Assembly (NCBI GenBank): GCA_009731375.1
Contig: BJOX01000009.1
Location: 1,151,566-1,215,565, forward strand
Source: Paulinella micropora
Lineage: Eukaryota > Cercozoa > Imbricatea > Euglyphida
Direction of reading: 5' to 3'
Length of the DNA stretch: 64,000 nucleotides
The translations under genes were made by a program, and so were the position numbers. The notes beneath the pieces were generated by a model. It saw only the letters and a program-made list of their open reading frames with translations, did no database searches and was not told the DNA's origin. Of this stretch, positions 38,630 to 55,629 are shown one piece after another; position 1 is the stretch's first letter; the number at the start of each line of letters is the position of its first letter.

Positions 38630-39920
38630 GTAACTTAACCCGTAGTGGGAGTGATATCGAGACCGTGCCACCAGGCAGGGCAGAGTATTTGGGGAAGTGG
38701 AAGCGTCCAGCCCAAAGGCGTGGCTGCCCGCTAGGATCTGTCGCGGCGGCGTATCCTACCGTACGGCCATGAGATACACGACATGGTATGTAGGAGAAAG
38801 CTTGAGGAACAGATATATATGAGGGAGGGAAAGGGAGGATAGAAGGGAGGATTAAAAAAAAAAAAAAAAAAAAAAAAACCGGAACTATTAATATATCATG
38901 TTCTGACACCGGAAAGGGTCGTCTCTGGTCCTGCTAACGTTCTCCTGGTCGTAAACCTTCATCGGGTCCCATCGTGGGCTGGGACGTTCCGGGAGGGGCT
39001 CAGCTCATCGTACTCTGACTGGTCCAAATAGCGGGGCGCCACACACACGCATGAAACCCGGAACTGTATAATATTCTAATATTGGGCACTTGAAGAGTCG
39101 TCTCTGGTTTTACTCGCGATCTCCGGGTCGTACACCACCAGCGGCTTCCCTTGAACAGCAGAGCAGTTTTATCAGGAGGCAGAGAAATTGAGGGGAGGTT
39201 TCATCGTAGGCTGAAAGAGGTTCAACGCACGGAGGATCAGATATCGGTACTGGGTGCTAAAGGGGGGGCCAAGAGCCGAAGAATCCGGTAACAGTACTGG
39301 GTGTCGAAGGGGGGCGGGAGCCGTGAAAAATCTGGGCTGGTGGCACGACGGGAAAGGGAAAAGAATAGGCCTGATTCCTTCAAGTGGAGTTGGAGCAGGA
39401 TTGAAAAATTTGAAGAAAGATAATAGACTTTGACGACAGGGAGACAATTCAAATCTAGCACGAGAGTCGAGTGCCTTGATTTTGAGGTCAGACTCGGGGA
39501 AGAGGTGGAGAATAGTGTGGGGTGATTGGGGCACCGCTAGCTTCGTCAGCTGGACGTAATGTATAATGAATCAAAGGAGGACACAGGGGTCGAGTCAGGG
39601 GGAGACGGGGGGAACTTGAAAGAAAGTGTCCGTGCAAACTTGGCACGAGGCAATGTCCCTGGTATAGAGTGTAGAGCCCGGGTGAAGGACATAAGACGGG
39701 GAAAGAATCCTCAGGCTGAGATGCCGGTCACGGGGGTCGGAAGAGTCACTGGCTGGCATTCTCGACCAGAGTGTCTTTCTTGTCCCGGACTTGGTCGACC
39801 CGAGCCCCCACGAGATTGTTAGGAGTGCGGCGTTTCCTTCCTAGACTTTTCCAGAGGGACCGTCGGGCTCAGTCCTTTCGTAGATTCTGTGGGGACGACC
39901 CTGGTGAGTCTTGTAAGTGT
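38630..39920. other. Unique sequence, no gene; imperfect 180-bp-spaced duplication
   Basis: CCGGAACT ... GGGTCGTCTCTGGT ... GGTCGTAAACC near 38879 and a related stretch near 39058. A run of 24 A lies at about 38855-38878. No convincing ORF. May be the 3' region of the minus-strand element. Confidence 0.5.
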
Positions 39921-41371
39921 TTACCTCGTGGCGTCTGTGCTGTGGATGAATTTCCAAGCCTGGAGGATTGTGTCATGGCAGATCTTGGTCATCCCGCGGA
40001 AGATGTCGAGTACTACAGCTTTCGATAGGACAAAGCGGAGTTCATTGTACGATGTTTCTGAGATATAGCCTTTTGATCCCATTGCTATCACAATGATGGT
40101 TGATGACATGTTGCGTCCCCTTAACCGATGTTGGTGGATCGCGTCTTGCAGTTGTTCACATCTATGGTCATAGACGGCTCTTGGGTTATATCCCCACGCC
40201 CAGATAGCTTTCCACGGGATGGAGGGCCACGTAACCGGAGGGTCTTCGCCTTTGTCGGAATTGGGGTCCTTGGGGATGTATGGAGTTCTAACTCGTAGTC
40301 CATTATGGTCCCAGATTCTCTTTCTGTCTTTCTCGTCTAGTACTGTAGTAAGGTAGTTTTCATCTTCTCTGACCAACTATTTGTCCCTTCGAAACGTGCA
40401 GTCCAGTAGGTAGACATGTGGTGCTTTGTAGTCCCGTGCTGCTAGGAGGTCAATCTTGCATGGAATCTCTGACCCTGCTAGGTCAGCCATGATCTGGGCT
40501 GCCGGATGGATGGTTGCTGTGGGGTCTCTAGGGGGTCTTTGGTTGTCATCGTCGAGTTGGCCTACACCTGTCCCGTCGTCCTTCAGGTCCTCAGCTAGTG
40601 GTCTTGGTAAGGCTCCCTCCTCACCGATGATCGTTAGCTTACTGTCTCCTTCCGTGTCATCGTCCATGAGTAGACCTCTTTCTATGCACCGGCGAATCCA
40701 CTGTCTGCATTTTGAGTGTCTGACGTCGACTAGCGCCCTTAGGGCTTGTGGGTGGCGTTCCAATTTGGAGAGAAGGTAGTGACTGATATCTCCTGTCACT
40801 CCACATCCGTAGGAGCATTTGGGTGACGTGGATCCTTGGTAATGGTAACGCTCAGTCTAGCGGGGGTGTTCCAGGCCTCAAGTTGGCATTTAAGGATGAT
40901 AGCAGCCTTTCTGGTAGAGTCCCCACTTCGAGGCTGAAGGAACTCATTCATCAGCGCTTGGAATGGCTTTCGGATCTCTGATCGAATTCCCCAGGTGAGA
41001 CCGAACCTGGGGGCAACAGTCGTCTTGCAGGCGTTCTCCGAGACTCGCTGTCGGAGTTTCCAGACGTTGTACGACGCCAGGTAAGTCTTTATCGTCTTTA
41101 TGACGTTGTCGACCGTGTCTGGTGCTACTATCTTCTTGGTAATGAGGTTGGTGACTGATAGGACGACCGGGAGTTCCAGGGGATTCCACTCCGTGTAGGA
41201 GGGTTGTATATCATCGTCGTTGGGACATCGTGCTATTTTTGCTTCCGCTTCGGATCTCGTGAGTCTGCCTTCTGGCCAAGAGGAGTCGCCGATATGATCA
41301 TGACCCGACTGGATGCGAAGGCTCACACCCACTCCTAGTGCTCTACAAGCTCGGATCCAGGGAAGGACCAT
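39921..41371 (-). pseudogene. Degenerate retroelement-like ORF (possible C-terminus of a non-LTR element)
   Basis: Three minus-strand pieces form one protein-like reading: 41371-40796, a frameshift near 40797, 40799-40380, an in-frame TAG (40377-40379), then 40376-39921. The last part has YLLDCTFRRD, later HRCEQLQDAIHQHRLRG, then TIIVIAMGSKGYISE. This resembles the 'ivDvt.P.D ... Y..L ... v..ivvGa.G' layout seen after the RT of some non-LTR retrotransposons (pattern from memory). No RT motif is seen. CAG (Gln) to TAG would explain the stop. At least two lesions make it a likely pseudogene. Confidence 0.45.
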
Positions 41372-41449
41372 GAGGCCGTCGCGTCTGTCTTCCTTAATAA
41401 GGTGGAGGTATTAATAAGAACTTGATTCATAGGGAAAATCAGTTTGTGT

Positions 41450-42177
41450 TTTCAACTTATAGGTGACATGTGGCATGGTACCGGAATCGTCGGAATCATT
41501 GAGTCAGCTCTGATATGATTGGAATTACGGCTGAACGCCCTGTCATGATGCAGGGATATAATAAACTGAATTGTCAGCCGCAATTCTCAGGATCCACATA
41601 TCATGAATTGACAGCGGCAATTCAGATCTCAGCTATACTTGAATCTTCAATCAAAACTCAGTTGACTTTCAGCAATACTGATCCACTGACATATTATCAT
41701 GAATTGACAGGAATTCTGACCTATAATCTTCACTGATTCAAATTTTTCAGCAATTCTGATGGTCATATTAATATGTCACGAGTCATGAATTGACAGCAAT
41801 TCTGACCGATGTATATATTTAATCATATGTAGTTAGTTGCCCATCAAAAAGTGAATAAATGACCGTTTAGTTCTCACTTTACTACTGATTTCAATGTACT
41901 ATTTAATTTATTTAAGTGATTACTTTGAACTCTACATACAAGAAAATAAATGTAGGTATGTTCGTTCCTGCGTAGTAAGCAATCTTGCATCTAACCAGTA
42001 ACTTTTTACCTAGTCCCTCTGCTTGCCTTAATTTTTTTGAATACAATAAAAGGGGGCTGTCAGCGTGCTTAACGCTAATCACTTTTTTTGAACCGCTTGC
42101 CAGTGGTTTAGAAGTGGATCTAGCTTTTTTTTCACTGATTTTTTGTGCATAGGGGCACCTGACGTGCACGGAACACC
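41450..42177. repeat. AT-rich interval with diverged ATGAATTGACAG repeats
   Basis: ATGAATTGACAG or close variants with CAATTCTGA recur several times between about 41555 and 41810. 41820-42177 shows nothing recognisable. Confidence 0.6.
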
Positions 42178-42821
42178 ATGATGCGAAACGCCCGCTCCAG
42201 AACCCCAGTAGACCAAGATTGGAGCCATGTAGTAGACTGGGGCAAGTACGATGACCCTAACTGTGAAGGCAGGTTAATTATTCCTGGGAACCGTCTTTCT
42301 AGACCTACCAACATTCCAAAGGCACTGTACACCCATTCAGACCATAGAGACAGTAACAAAAAAAGAAAGCAAGCTGCCGAAGCCCAAGCAGCGGACAACA
42401 GCTTAGCTCAGAGTTAAAAAAAAAAAGTCAGGAAAAAAGCTCAGAGTCCCAAAAAAAGGGTAAATTTAAGAAATCTAGCCTCCTTACCACGTGGCAGTGT
42501 TAAGCAGTGGCGTAGGGTAGTCTTCGATGCTCTGTTTTCAAAGTTGAAAGGTTGGGCACCGTCCGATAAATCTAGTTGGTCCATAAGACAGCATTTTCCT
42601 GTTCCCTTTAACCTGCCCTCGTTCAAGCAAGCATTCACACCCCCATCTGCTCTTACACATAGCATAGACATCATGCACGACACAGCTCATTGCTTTGGCA
42701 TCCATATCCTGGATGCAGATGCTTTCGGTAAGACATTACTGGAAGCAGATGCATACATGGCATATAGATGGCACAAAGCAAACAAAGCACAACAACTAAG
42801 ATTTGGAGAGGGTAAGAGAGA

Positions 42822-42872
<51 letters not shown>

Positions 42873-43671
42873 AACATTTATACGAAAACACCCAGGTCAG
42901 GAGGTCCTCACACACACCATCGCACGCTACGGGGTCAAACCTGTCCTCACGCAACATAAAGACATATGCATAGATAAACCCACAGAAACAGCAGAAGACA
43001 TTTCACAAGACCAACAAGAGGGGGTACAACACACACACACACACACACTACATTGTGAGGGTAGAGGCAAACCAGAGAAACAGGTAGAGAAAGTCATGGT
43101 AGTTTGGGAGGGGGCAGTAGGAAGAGAGCTCACACCAGAGTCGAGCTAACAAAAACGGAATTCGGATCTACAAACATTAGGGGTGTCAGACGTTCGACTA
43201 GAGTCCCTGCTACAAAGAACGTTGAGACGGAGGAGTACAAGATGGCGTTTGGTTCGTGGTGAACAACCTACATTCCTGCATCTGCTTTCGGCACTACTAC
43301 TGCTACTGCTACTGCAAGAGCTACCACTACCGAAGCTGCTGCAGCAGTGTGCAAGTTCTGTGGGTCCTTATCATTCTGCGCCTGCGAAGATGGAAACGAG
43401 ATCTCTCCGACCCAGCTGCAGCCTCATTGCCCCCACATCGAAGTCGTGGGCTGCTGCGATTTCAGTTCTCCTTGTCCCCTTGTTACTTGCATCGATCTCT
43501 ACGCTGATGATGTGATCAAACCACACCCTCTTCCAAAAAACAGGGAGTATGTTTCCACGCCTCTCATTTCCCGGCATGCACAGTGAAACTGTTGTTGATA
43601 TGGATTCATCTTCAGATGAAGAATCAGAAATAGAAGTAGAGGAAATAGAAGAAGTAGAGGACCGGAAGTGA
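42178..43671 (+). pseudogene. Cluster of broken ORFs, unknown family
   Basis: ORF at 42178-42417 (MMRNARSRTPVDQDW..., basic end, stop just before a run of A). Then a different frame is open from about 42430 to 43149, with KQWRRVVFDALFSKLKGWAP and LTHSIDIMHDTAHCFGIHIL and GA and CA microsatellites inside. A Cys-rich piece follows at 43347-43586 (VCKFCGSLSFCACEDG, then CCDFSSPCPLVTC: possible zinc-binding), and a short acidic frame MDSSSDEESEIEVEEIEE ends at 43671. The frames change at homopolymers or repeats, so this reads as a decayed gene or element, or as exons I could not join (GAGG-GTAAGA at about 42811 is donor-like). Confidence 0.4.
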
Positions 43672-44340
43672 TGGATGATGCATGAATTTCAATGAATATT
43701 GCTTACAGGGCCCGCCTGACATGAAAACGTTGTTATCTACAAGTTTTTATCATTAACTTGAATTTTTGAGCACTACCCGAAACAGCAAAAACTTAATGAC
43801 TTAAGCGGGGCTAGTGACCCGGCCGGAAGAGTTTTTTGAAAACCAATTAGCTCAGGAAAACAGCTTTAGAAAAATTAAGCTCTGAATGTTATGGACCGGC
43901 CGCGGCTAGTGAAAAAAATATGGTGTGCCATCCTGCAATATTTTTGTTGCCACGGTGTGACACCCTGCTATATTTTTGTGGATAACTTGTCACTGGTACT
44001 ATCATTCACTGGCGTGAGGAAGAAAAGTCAGGTAGAATAAGCGGCACAAAGTGGCACTGATTTGCTTTACTGACATATATATATACAAAAAACGGTGGCA
44101 TGTTGTACGCTTTCCGAGTCGTAGGTGAACCTCTGTAAGATCCCATTCATCGTGACTTAAGTGGATCCGGTCCACTTAAGTGGATCGTGTACGATTAAGA
44201 GCCCTACGCCGACCCCGCCTCGCCGGGCCGCGCGACAGCGCGGCGAGGTGGGGTCGGCAGCGCGGGGTTGGCGTTGGGCCCCCGCTCCACTGCCGCCCGC
44301 TTCAGGTACACATGCACTGCTGGCCCAAACACCTCTCTAA
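43672..44340. other. Unique interval; strong GC hairpin at 44209-44258
   Basis: No gene seen. GCCGACCCCGCCTCGCCG pairs with CGGCGAGGTGGGGTCGGC around a short GC loop. A CACTTAAGTGGATC palindromic pair lies just before (44157-44185). Two related blocks (CTAGTGA, GGCCGG) occur near 43810 and 43905. Confidence 0.6.
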
Positions 44341-44348
44341 CTACATCT

Positions 44349-44629
44349 ATTGCTGTTGACATTCAAGACAACAACAAAAATTAGTTTTTCATTTTTGTGT
44401 CAGATTTTCATTTTTGTGACAGTTTTTCATTTTTGTGACAAAAATTCAAATTTTCAAATTTAACGGTAACATTTCGCGAAAATTTACGATATTTTGCGGA
44501 CGAATATAGCAGTTAATTTGAAAAATTCAAATTTTCACCCAAAATCAAAATTCAGGGCCAACCAAAACTGAAATTCCAACCAAAACAGAAAAATCAATTT
44601 TTTTTGTTGTCTTGAATGTCAACAGCAAT
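44349..44629. mobile_element. 281-bp MITE with 26-bp terminal inverted repeats
   Basis: Begins ATTGCTGTTGACATTCAAGA and ends with its exact complement TCTTGAATGTCAACAGCAAT (the 26-bp match extends inward through CAACAA). AT-rich interior with repeated TTTTCATTTTTGTG and no ORF: a non-autonomous DNA transposon. The target duplication is ambiguous (AT or TA). Confidence 0.85.
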
Positions 44630-44858
44630 ATTACAACTCGGCTCTGCCGGACCAGAAATCTTTTATTAAAACAATGCTTGCGTAACGATCAATATTTACT
44701 ACACACCAACTATTATATCTAGCTGGCCGATATCGGATTCCGCTGCGGCCCCTGACAGCGCGTCTCCGTGCGAAACCGTGCAGCCACCCGCAAAATATAA
44801 TATATATTTTTTACAATATTAATCTTGACTCTTTCCCTGCCCCGATTAGTTATGAACA

Positions 44859-44864
44859 TTTATT
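44859..44864 (-). terminator. Candidate poly(A) signal for the TIR gene
   Basis: TTTATT on + (AATAAA on the minus strand), about 170-230 nt past the TIR stop codons. Confidence 0.35.
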
Positions 44865-45035
44865 AAAAAAACAGGTGTTATCGGTGACTCATATATTATT
44901 TTTTCTCCCGCCCAACGACTTTTCAAAGTTTAATAATTGAAGAACGCTTGCTTTTCGTTGACTCTGAAAAAGCATTTAAGGCATTTTAAGTAGGCGAACC
45001 CGTATGAACACGCGGCGAGCACGCCGCTATTCTAT

Positions 45036-45453
45036 TCACTTAATACCGCTCTGAGCCAGCTCCTGCCGCATGCGCTGCAACTCCGCCTACAGCGCCTCCA
45101 GCCTGGCTTCCGCCTCCTCTCTCGCCTTCTTCTCCGCCTCCAGCCTGGCTTCTGCTTCCTCTCTTGCCTTCTTCTCTTGCTCTTTCGCCTTCTTCTCCGC
45201 TTCCATCTTGGCTTCTGCTTCCTCTCTCGCCTTCTTCTGCGCCTCCATCTTGTCCAGGGCCATGGGCGAAAAGCGCGGATCCACCTCGCGTACCCACAGC
45301 TCGGGCTTCTGCAAAGCCCGCGCCACCAGCAGCTCCACCATGCACCACACGCCGTTGAAGTAGCCGTTGGTGGCGATCGGCAGAAACACGGCCGAGTCGG
45401 CTATGCCCTGGATCATGCCCAGCAAGTCCAAACGACCCGCCTCTTTGTCATAC
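45036..45453 (-). CDS. TIR-domain protein, 3' exon: second half of TIR plus coiled coil
   Basis: Acceptor TTTTTCTGAAG on the minus strand. The first base completes the Trp split by the upstream exon. Reads YDKEAGRLDLLGMIQGIADS, AVFLPIATNGYFNGVWCMVE, LLVARALQKPELWVREVDPRF, then a Lys/Glu/Ala heptad-like coiled coil (KKAREEAEAKMEAEKKAKEQ). WCMVEL supplies the Glu that is catalytic in TIR NADases (family knowledge). The frame meets TAG at 45087-45089 and continues in frame for 16 codons (AELQRMRQELAQSGIK) to TGA at 45036-45038. That looks like the natural end, so the TAG may be a recent Gln (CAG) to stop change. Confidence 0.75.
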
Positions 45454-46088
<635 letters not shown>

Positions 46089-46276
46089 CACACGGGCATG
46101 TGGCAGTCAAATTTGAAATGCGTACTCAGCAGGTACGCTGCGTCGCCCGCCTCCTTCTGGACGTGCGATATGAATGCATGCTTGACGACGGGCCTGGCCG
46201 AAGCCTTGGCTTTGAACTGCTCGATGGTTTCCTTGATGAAGGGCTCTTTTAACATCGTAGCCGCGTCGAGCCATGC
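46089..46276 (-). CDS. TIR-domain protein, 5' exon in window
   Basis: Minus-strand acceptor TTTTCCTAAG, donor CCCGTGTG followed by GTCAGT. Reads AWLDAATMLKEPFIKETIEQ, FKAKASARPVVKHAFISHVQ, KEAGDAAYLLSTHFKFDCHMPV plus TG of a split Trp. HAFISHVQKEAGDAA is the first strand and box-1-like segment of a TIR domain. The split codon TG-G joins exactly to the 45453 exon, and the BB-loop region then reads PVWYDKEAG. Starts in phase 0, the same phase in which the WD40 block at 49088 ends, so they could be one WD40-TIR gene. Met at 46255 is an alternative start. Confidence 0.75.
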
Positions 46277-46289
46277 CTTAGGAAAACAA

Positions 46290-46299
46290 ATGAGAGAGG

Positions 46300-46354
<55 letters not shown>

Positions 46355-46430
46355 GGAGGGAGGGAGGGAGAGAGGGAGAGAGAGAGAGAGAGAGAGAGGG
46401 AGGGAGAGAGGGAGAGAGAGAGAGAGAGAA

Positions 46431-46464
<34 letters not shown>

Positions 46465-46514
46465 AAAGAGGGAGAGAGAGAGAGAGAGAGAGGGAAAAAG
46501 AGGGAGATAGGTAG

Positions 46515-46545
<31 letters not shown>

Positions 46546-46700
46546 TGGATAGATAGATAGATAAAAGGATGGATAGATAGGTAGGTAGATAAATAGGTAG
46601 GTAGGTAGGTAGGTAGGTAGATAGATAGATAGGTAGGTAGGTAGGTAGGTAGGTAGGTAGGTAGGTAGGTAGATAGACAGACAGATAGATAGATAGATAG
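46290..46700. repeat. (GA)n and (GATA)n/(GTAG)n
   Basis: GA arrays to about 46510, then GATA/GTAG up to the retroposon end. Confidence 0.95.
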
Positions 46701-47168
46701 ATGAAATATCGAGTAATGTCAGAAAAAAGGAGCTTATGATTTCGTCAACCAAGGAAGTCTGTGGGTAAAGTATTAACCCGATGCCCAGCTAAGCCGTGAT
46801 GTTTGCACGGAAGGGACTGATACAGGCGATACCAAACTTCCCTAGTACCAGGCGGGGCCAGGGCTCGTTCCATAAGCGCCCCTTGCAGAACGAGCTCCCA
46901 CCTCCATTACAGAGGACCCAGTAAGCAGATGGAGTTTCGAGACTGTTCGACAGTCTAGTATAAACCGACAGAGCACTGTGGGTTTTATTCCGGGCTCAAC
47001 AAGCGAGAAAGGGCACCCTGAGGGACAGGATTATGCTTCCCATCGCTATTTCGGCATGTGACTTATAGGCGTATGGCTAGGCACACATAAGGCACCCCAC
47101 CACGGGCCCAGCACACCCACACCATCCCCTAATTCTCTGTCTGTCGACAGATGGCACCCATTTCAAAA
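46701..47168 (-). mobile_element. Retroposon-like repeat, near full-length copy D
   Basis: Minus strand. Constant end abuts GATA at 46700; far end CCCATTTCAAAA abuts another GATA stretch. Few differences from copy C. Confidence 0.87.
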
Positions 47169-49060
<1,892 letters not shown>

Positions 49061-49087
49061 TGTGTTGTGTGTTTGTTGGGAGAGGAC

Positions 49088-50099
49088 CTGGTTCTTGATG
49101 CTCCACAGCCACACCGTCTCGTCGGCACTGCTGCTGACCAGTCGCTTCTGGTCCAGAAACGCCACAGAGTCCACCCCTCTACTGTGCTCTTTGAGCACCA
49201 TGGGCTTTTGCGCGCTGCCGCCGTCCGCCTCCCAGATGTTGAGTGTTATCAGTACTCGCGCTGGCCAGCCGTTTGCCGTCGGGGCTCCACGCAACGGACA
49301 TCACAGCAAACGTGTGTCCCCTCAGAACGGCCTGCTCCTCGCCTATCTCGGCGTTCCAGAGACGGATGGTGTTGTCCCAACTCCCACTGGCCAGCTGCCC
49401 GAGCTTGGAGAAGGCGACGGACCAGACTATATCGGAATGTCCCTGCAGCGTGCGGATCGCCTGGCCAGTCTGCACGTCCCACAGCCGCACACTGTTGTCC
49501 TTGCTCCCACTCGCCAGCTGCCTCCCGTCGGCAGAAAATGCGACCGAGGTCACACCATCGGAGTGGCCCTGCAGCGAGCGGACCCACTCGCCCGTCTCGC
49601 CGCGCCACAGGCAGATGCTGTTGTCAGTGCTTCCACTGGCCAGCAGTGTGCCGTCAGGGGAGAAGGCCACCGATTTAACCCTATCTCTGTGCATCCGTAG
49701 CTCCTGGGATCGGCCCGTGGCGAGGTCCCACACGCACTGACTGGTCCCTGCTGCCACTAGCAAGGCGCTTCCCGTCCGGCGAGAAGGCGACAGAGAGGAC
49801 CCCGTCGGTGTGGCCTTGCAGCACCTGGAGCGACCGGTGCGATCGGGCGTCCCACACCATGATGGAGTTGTCCCAGCTGCCACTGGCGACCAACGCGCCG
49901 TCGGGAGAGCAGGCGACAGCATACACCCAGTTTGTATGTCCTTGCAGCACGGCGTCGCTCTGGTCGATGTGCTTCTTGGAGTCCTGCTGGGAGCCGGCAG
50001 CGGAGCAGGCTGAAGGTCTCTCTTGCTCCACGCCAGCTCCGAACGCGCTGCCAACTTGTTGACGAACCCTCTGTCATAATTAGCGTTCGTTTCAACCAC
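49088..50099 (-). pseudogene. Seven-repeat WD40 propeller, frameshifted
   Basis: Minus-strand acceptor TTGTTGGTATCAG, donor AACCAG followed by GTCCTC (phase 0). Seven bacterial-style WD repeats: GHTNWVYAVACSPDG, GHTDGVLSVAFSPDG, a RDRVKSVAFSPDG repeat, GHSDGVTSVAFSADG, GHSDIVWSVAFS, GHTFAVMSVAWSPDG and EHSRGVDSVAFLDQKR. That is enough for one complete propeller (protein-binding scaffold or sensor). The reading needs at least three frame changes, near 50000, 49750 and 49245. The last two look like loss of one unit from GTGTG-like and CTCT-like stretches. A pseudogene, or assembly error in low-complexity spots. Upstream exon text: ETNANYDRGFVNKLAARSEL. Confidence 0.75.
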
Positions 50100-50116
50100 C
50101 TGATACCAACAACACC

Positions 50117-52417
<2,301 letters not shown>

Positions 52418-52427
52418 NNNNNNNNNN

Positions 52428-52895
52428 ATTTGAAATGGGTGCCATCTGTCGACAGACAGAGAATTAGGGGATGGTGTGGGTGTGCTGGGCCCGTGGTGGG
52501 GTGCCTTATGTGTGCCTAGCCATACGCCTATAAGTCACATGCCGAAATAGCGACGGGAAGCACAATCCTGTTCCCTCAGGGTGCCCTTTCTCGCTTGTTG
52601 AGCCCGGAATAAAACCCACAGTGCTCTGTCGGTTTATACTAGACTGTCGAACAGTCTCGAAACTCCATCTGCTTACTGGGCCCTCTGTAATGGAGGTGGG
52701 AGCTCGTTCTGCAAGGGGCGCTTTATGGAACGAGCCCTGGCCCCGCCTGGTACTAGGGAGGTTTTGTATCGCCTGTATCAGTCCCTTCCGTGCAAACATC
52801 ACGGCTGACCTGGGCATCGGGTTAATACTTTTACCCACAGACTTCCTTGGTTGACGAAATCAGAAGCTCCTTTTTCTGACATTAGTCGATATCTC

Positions 52896-52899
<4 letters not shown>
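52428..52899 (+). mobile_element. Retroposon-like repeat, near full-length copy E
   Basis: About 472 bp: starts ATTTGAAATGGGTGCC after a gap and ends GATATCTCATC followed by TATC. Reference copy for the family. No ORF above about 110 codons and no recognised domain. The AGTTTCGAGAC stretch (minus) is only weakly B-box-like, so a tRNA origin is unproven. Confidence 0.87.
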
Positions 52900-53648
<749 letters not shown>

Positions 53649-53654
53649 CCATTC

Positions 53655-54343
53655 TCAGACATGGCAGCAAAAGGACGGACCTCGTGGCTGACGATCGCCT
53701 GGTCTACCGTCTGCAGGTCTTGGAAGGGCAGTGCGTGCGCGTTTTGCTCGTCCTCCCGCACGCATATCACGGGCTTCGCTAGCGCTCGCGCCACGGCCAG
53801 CTCTGCCACGCACTTGGCGTCCTTGAAGTATGATTTTGTGCAGAAGGCGTTCCCAAACGCGGCCGAGTGCGCGATGTCTGTGACCCAGTCTGTATGTCCT
53901 TCTGCACAAAATCATACTACTATGTCCTTCCATTGTGTGCAGCAGCCGCCACTGGCGCTGTCCCACACCTTGGCGGTGTTGTCATCGCTGCCACTGGCCA
54001 CCTTTTGGCCGTCCGCCGAGAAAGCCACCGACACCACCGGACCGGCGTGTCCTCTCAGCACGTGCAGCGCCTGCCCCGTGCCGCAGCTCCATATCCGAAC
54101 CGTTTCGTCCCGGCCGCCGCTGACCAGGCGCTGCCCGTCGGGGCTCAACGCCACAGAATTGACAAGATCGGTATGGCCAGAGAGCACGCGGCGGTTGCCG
54201 CTGTCTGCGCGGTCCCAGTAGCATACATCGCCTGCCTCAGTGCCCGTGGCGATGCGGTCGGCTGACACCGCCCCGCATCTCACATTACTGCCAGGCGCGT
54301 GTTGGCAGAGCGCACTGCCAACAAAAGACACCAGCGGCTGTGC
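53655..54343 (-). pseudogene. WD40-TIR remnant (paralogue of the 45-50 kb locus)
   Basis: Minus-strand acceptor TTTTTCTCTTGGCAG, then AQPLVSFVGSALCQHAPGSN and WD repeats (GHTDLVNSVALSPDG, GHAGPVVSVAFSADG), ending DSASGGCC. The frame hits TGA at 53912-53914 inside a 28-nt insertion, then continues [44 protein letters not shown]. The last part aligns with the TIR half at 45453 (WCMVELLVARALQKPELWVRE), with CVAELA retaining the Glu. So WD40 and a partial TIR stand in one frame with one stop. The first TIR half is missing. Confidence 0.65.
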
Positions 54344-54357
54344 CTGCCAAGAGAAAA

Positions 54358-54719
54358 ACAAACAACACACACATAATACAAACATGCATATAAAGGTACA
54401 TAACATACATACATACATACATACATACATACATTACATTACATACATTACATATATTACATACATTACATACATACATAGATTACATACATACATGCAT
54501 ACATACATACATTACATACATTACATACATACATGCATACATGCATACATGCACACATACATGCATACATACATACATACGTGCCATACATACATACATA
54601 CATACATGCATGCACACATACATACATACATACATACATAAATACGTAACATACATAACATACATGCATGTATGGCATGCATGCATGTGCATGCATGCAT
54701 GCATACATACGTACATACA

Positions 54720-54751
<32 letters not shown>

Positions 54752-55323
54752 CATTACATACATACATAAAATAACATAACACAACACAAAATAACACAGC
54801 ACACCATAAAATAACATAGCATAACATAACATAACATAACATAACATAACATAGCATCATATTACAAACACGCATACATACATACATACATACATTACAT
54901 ATATTACATTCATACATAAATTACATACATAATTACATACACACATACATACATACATACATACATGCATGCATGCATACATACATACATACATACATAC
55001 ATTACATACATACATACATACATACACACATACATACAATACATGACATGATATAACATAACATAACATAACAAAAAATAACACAACACAACACAACACA
55101 ACATAACATAACATAAGATAACATAAGATAACATAACATAACATAACATAACATAACATAACATAACTTAACATATCATGCCGTAACACAACATAACATA
55201 ACCTAGCATAACATAACAACACACCATAACGTAACATAACATAATATAACATGACATAACATGACATAACATAACATAACATAACATACAGATAGGTAGA
55301 TAGATAGATAGATAGGAGATACA

Positions 55324-55389
<66 letters not shown>

Positions 55390-55516
55390 GAGAGATAGAT
55401 AGATAGATAGATAGATATATAGATAGATAGATAGATGGATATGTATAAGAGAGAGAGAGAGGGAGAAAGAGAGAGAGAGATAGATAGATAGATAGATGGA
55501 TAGATAGATGGATATG

Positions 55517-55547
<31 letters not shown>

Positions 55548-55563
55548 GGAGAGAGAGAGAGAG

Positions 55564-55595
<32 letters not shown>

Positions 55596-55629
55596 AGAAA
55601 GAGAGGGGGGGGGGGGGGGGGGGGGGGGG
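54358..55629. repeat. (ACAT)n, (AACAT)n, (GATA)n, (GA)n, poly(G)
   Basis: Arrays ending in G runs at a large gap. Nothing coding seen. Confidence 0.95.

Noticed and set aside
53902-53920. 19-nt GT-AG 'intron' (minus) inside the WD40-TIR remnant
   Set aside because: Removing it does not restore the WD40 frame, and the inverted templated copy explains the sequence better.
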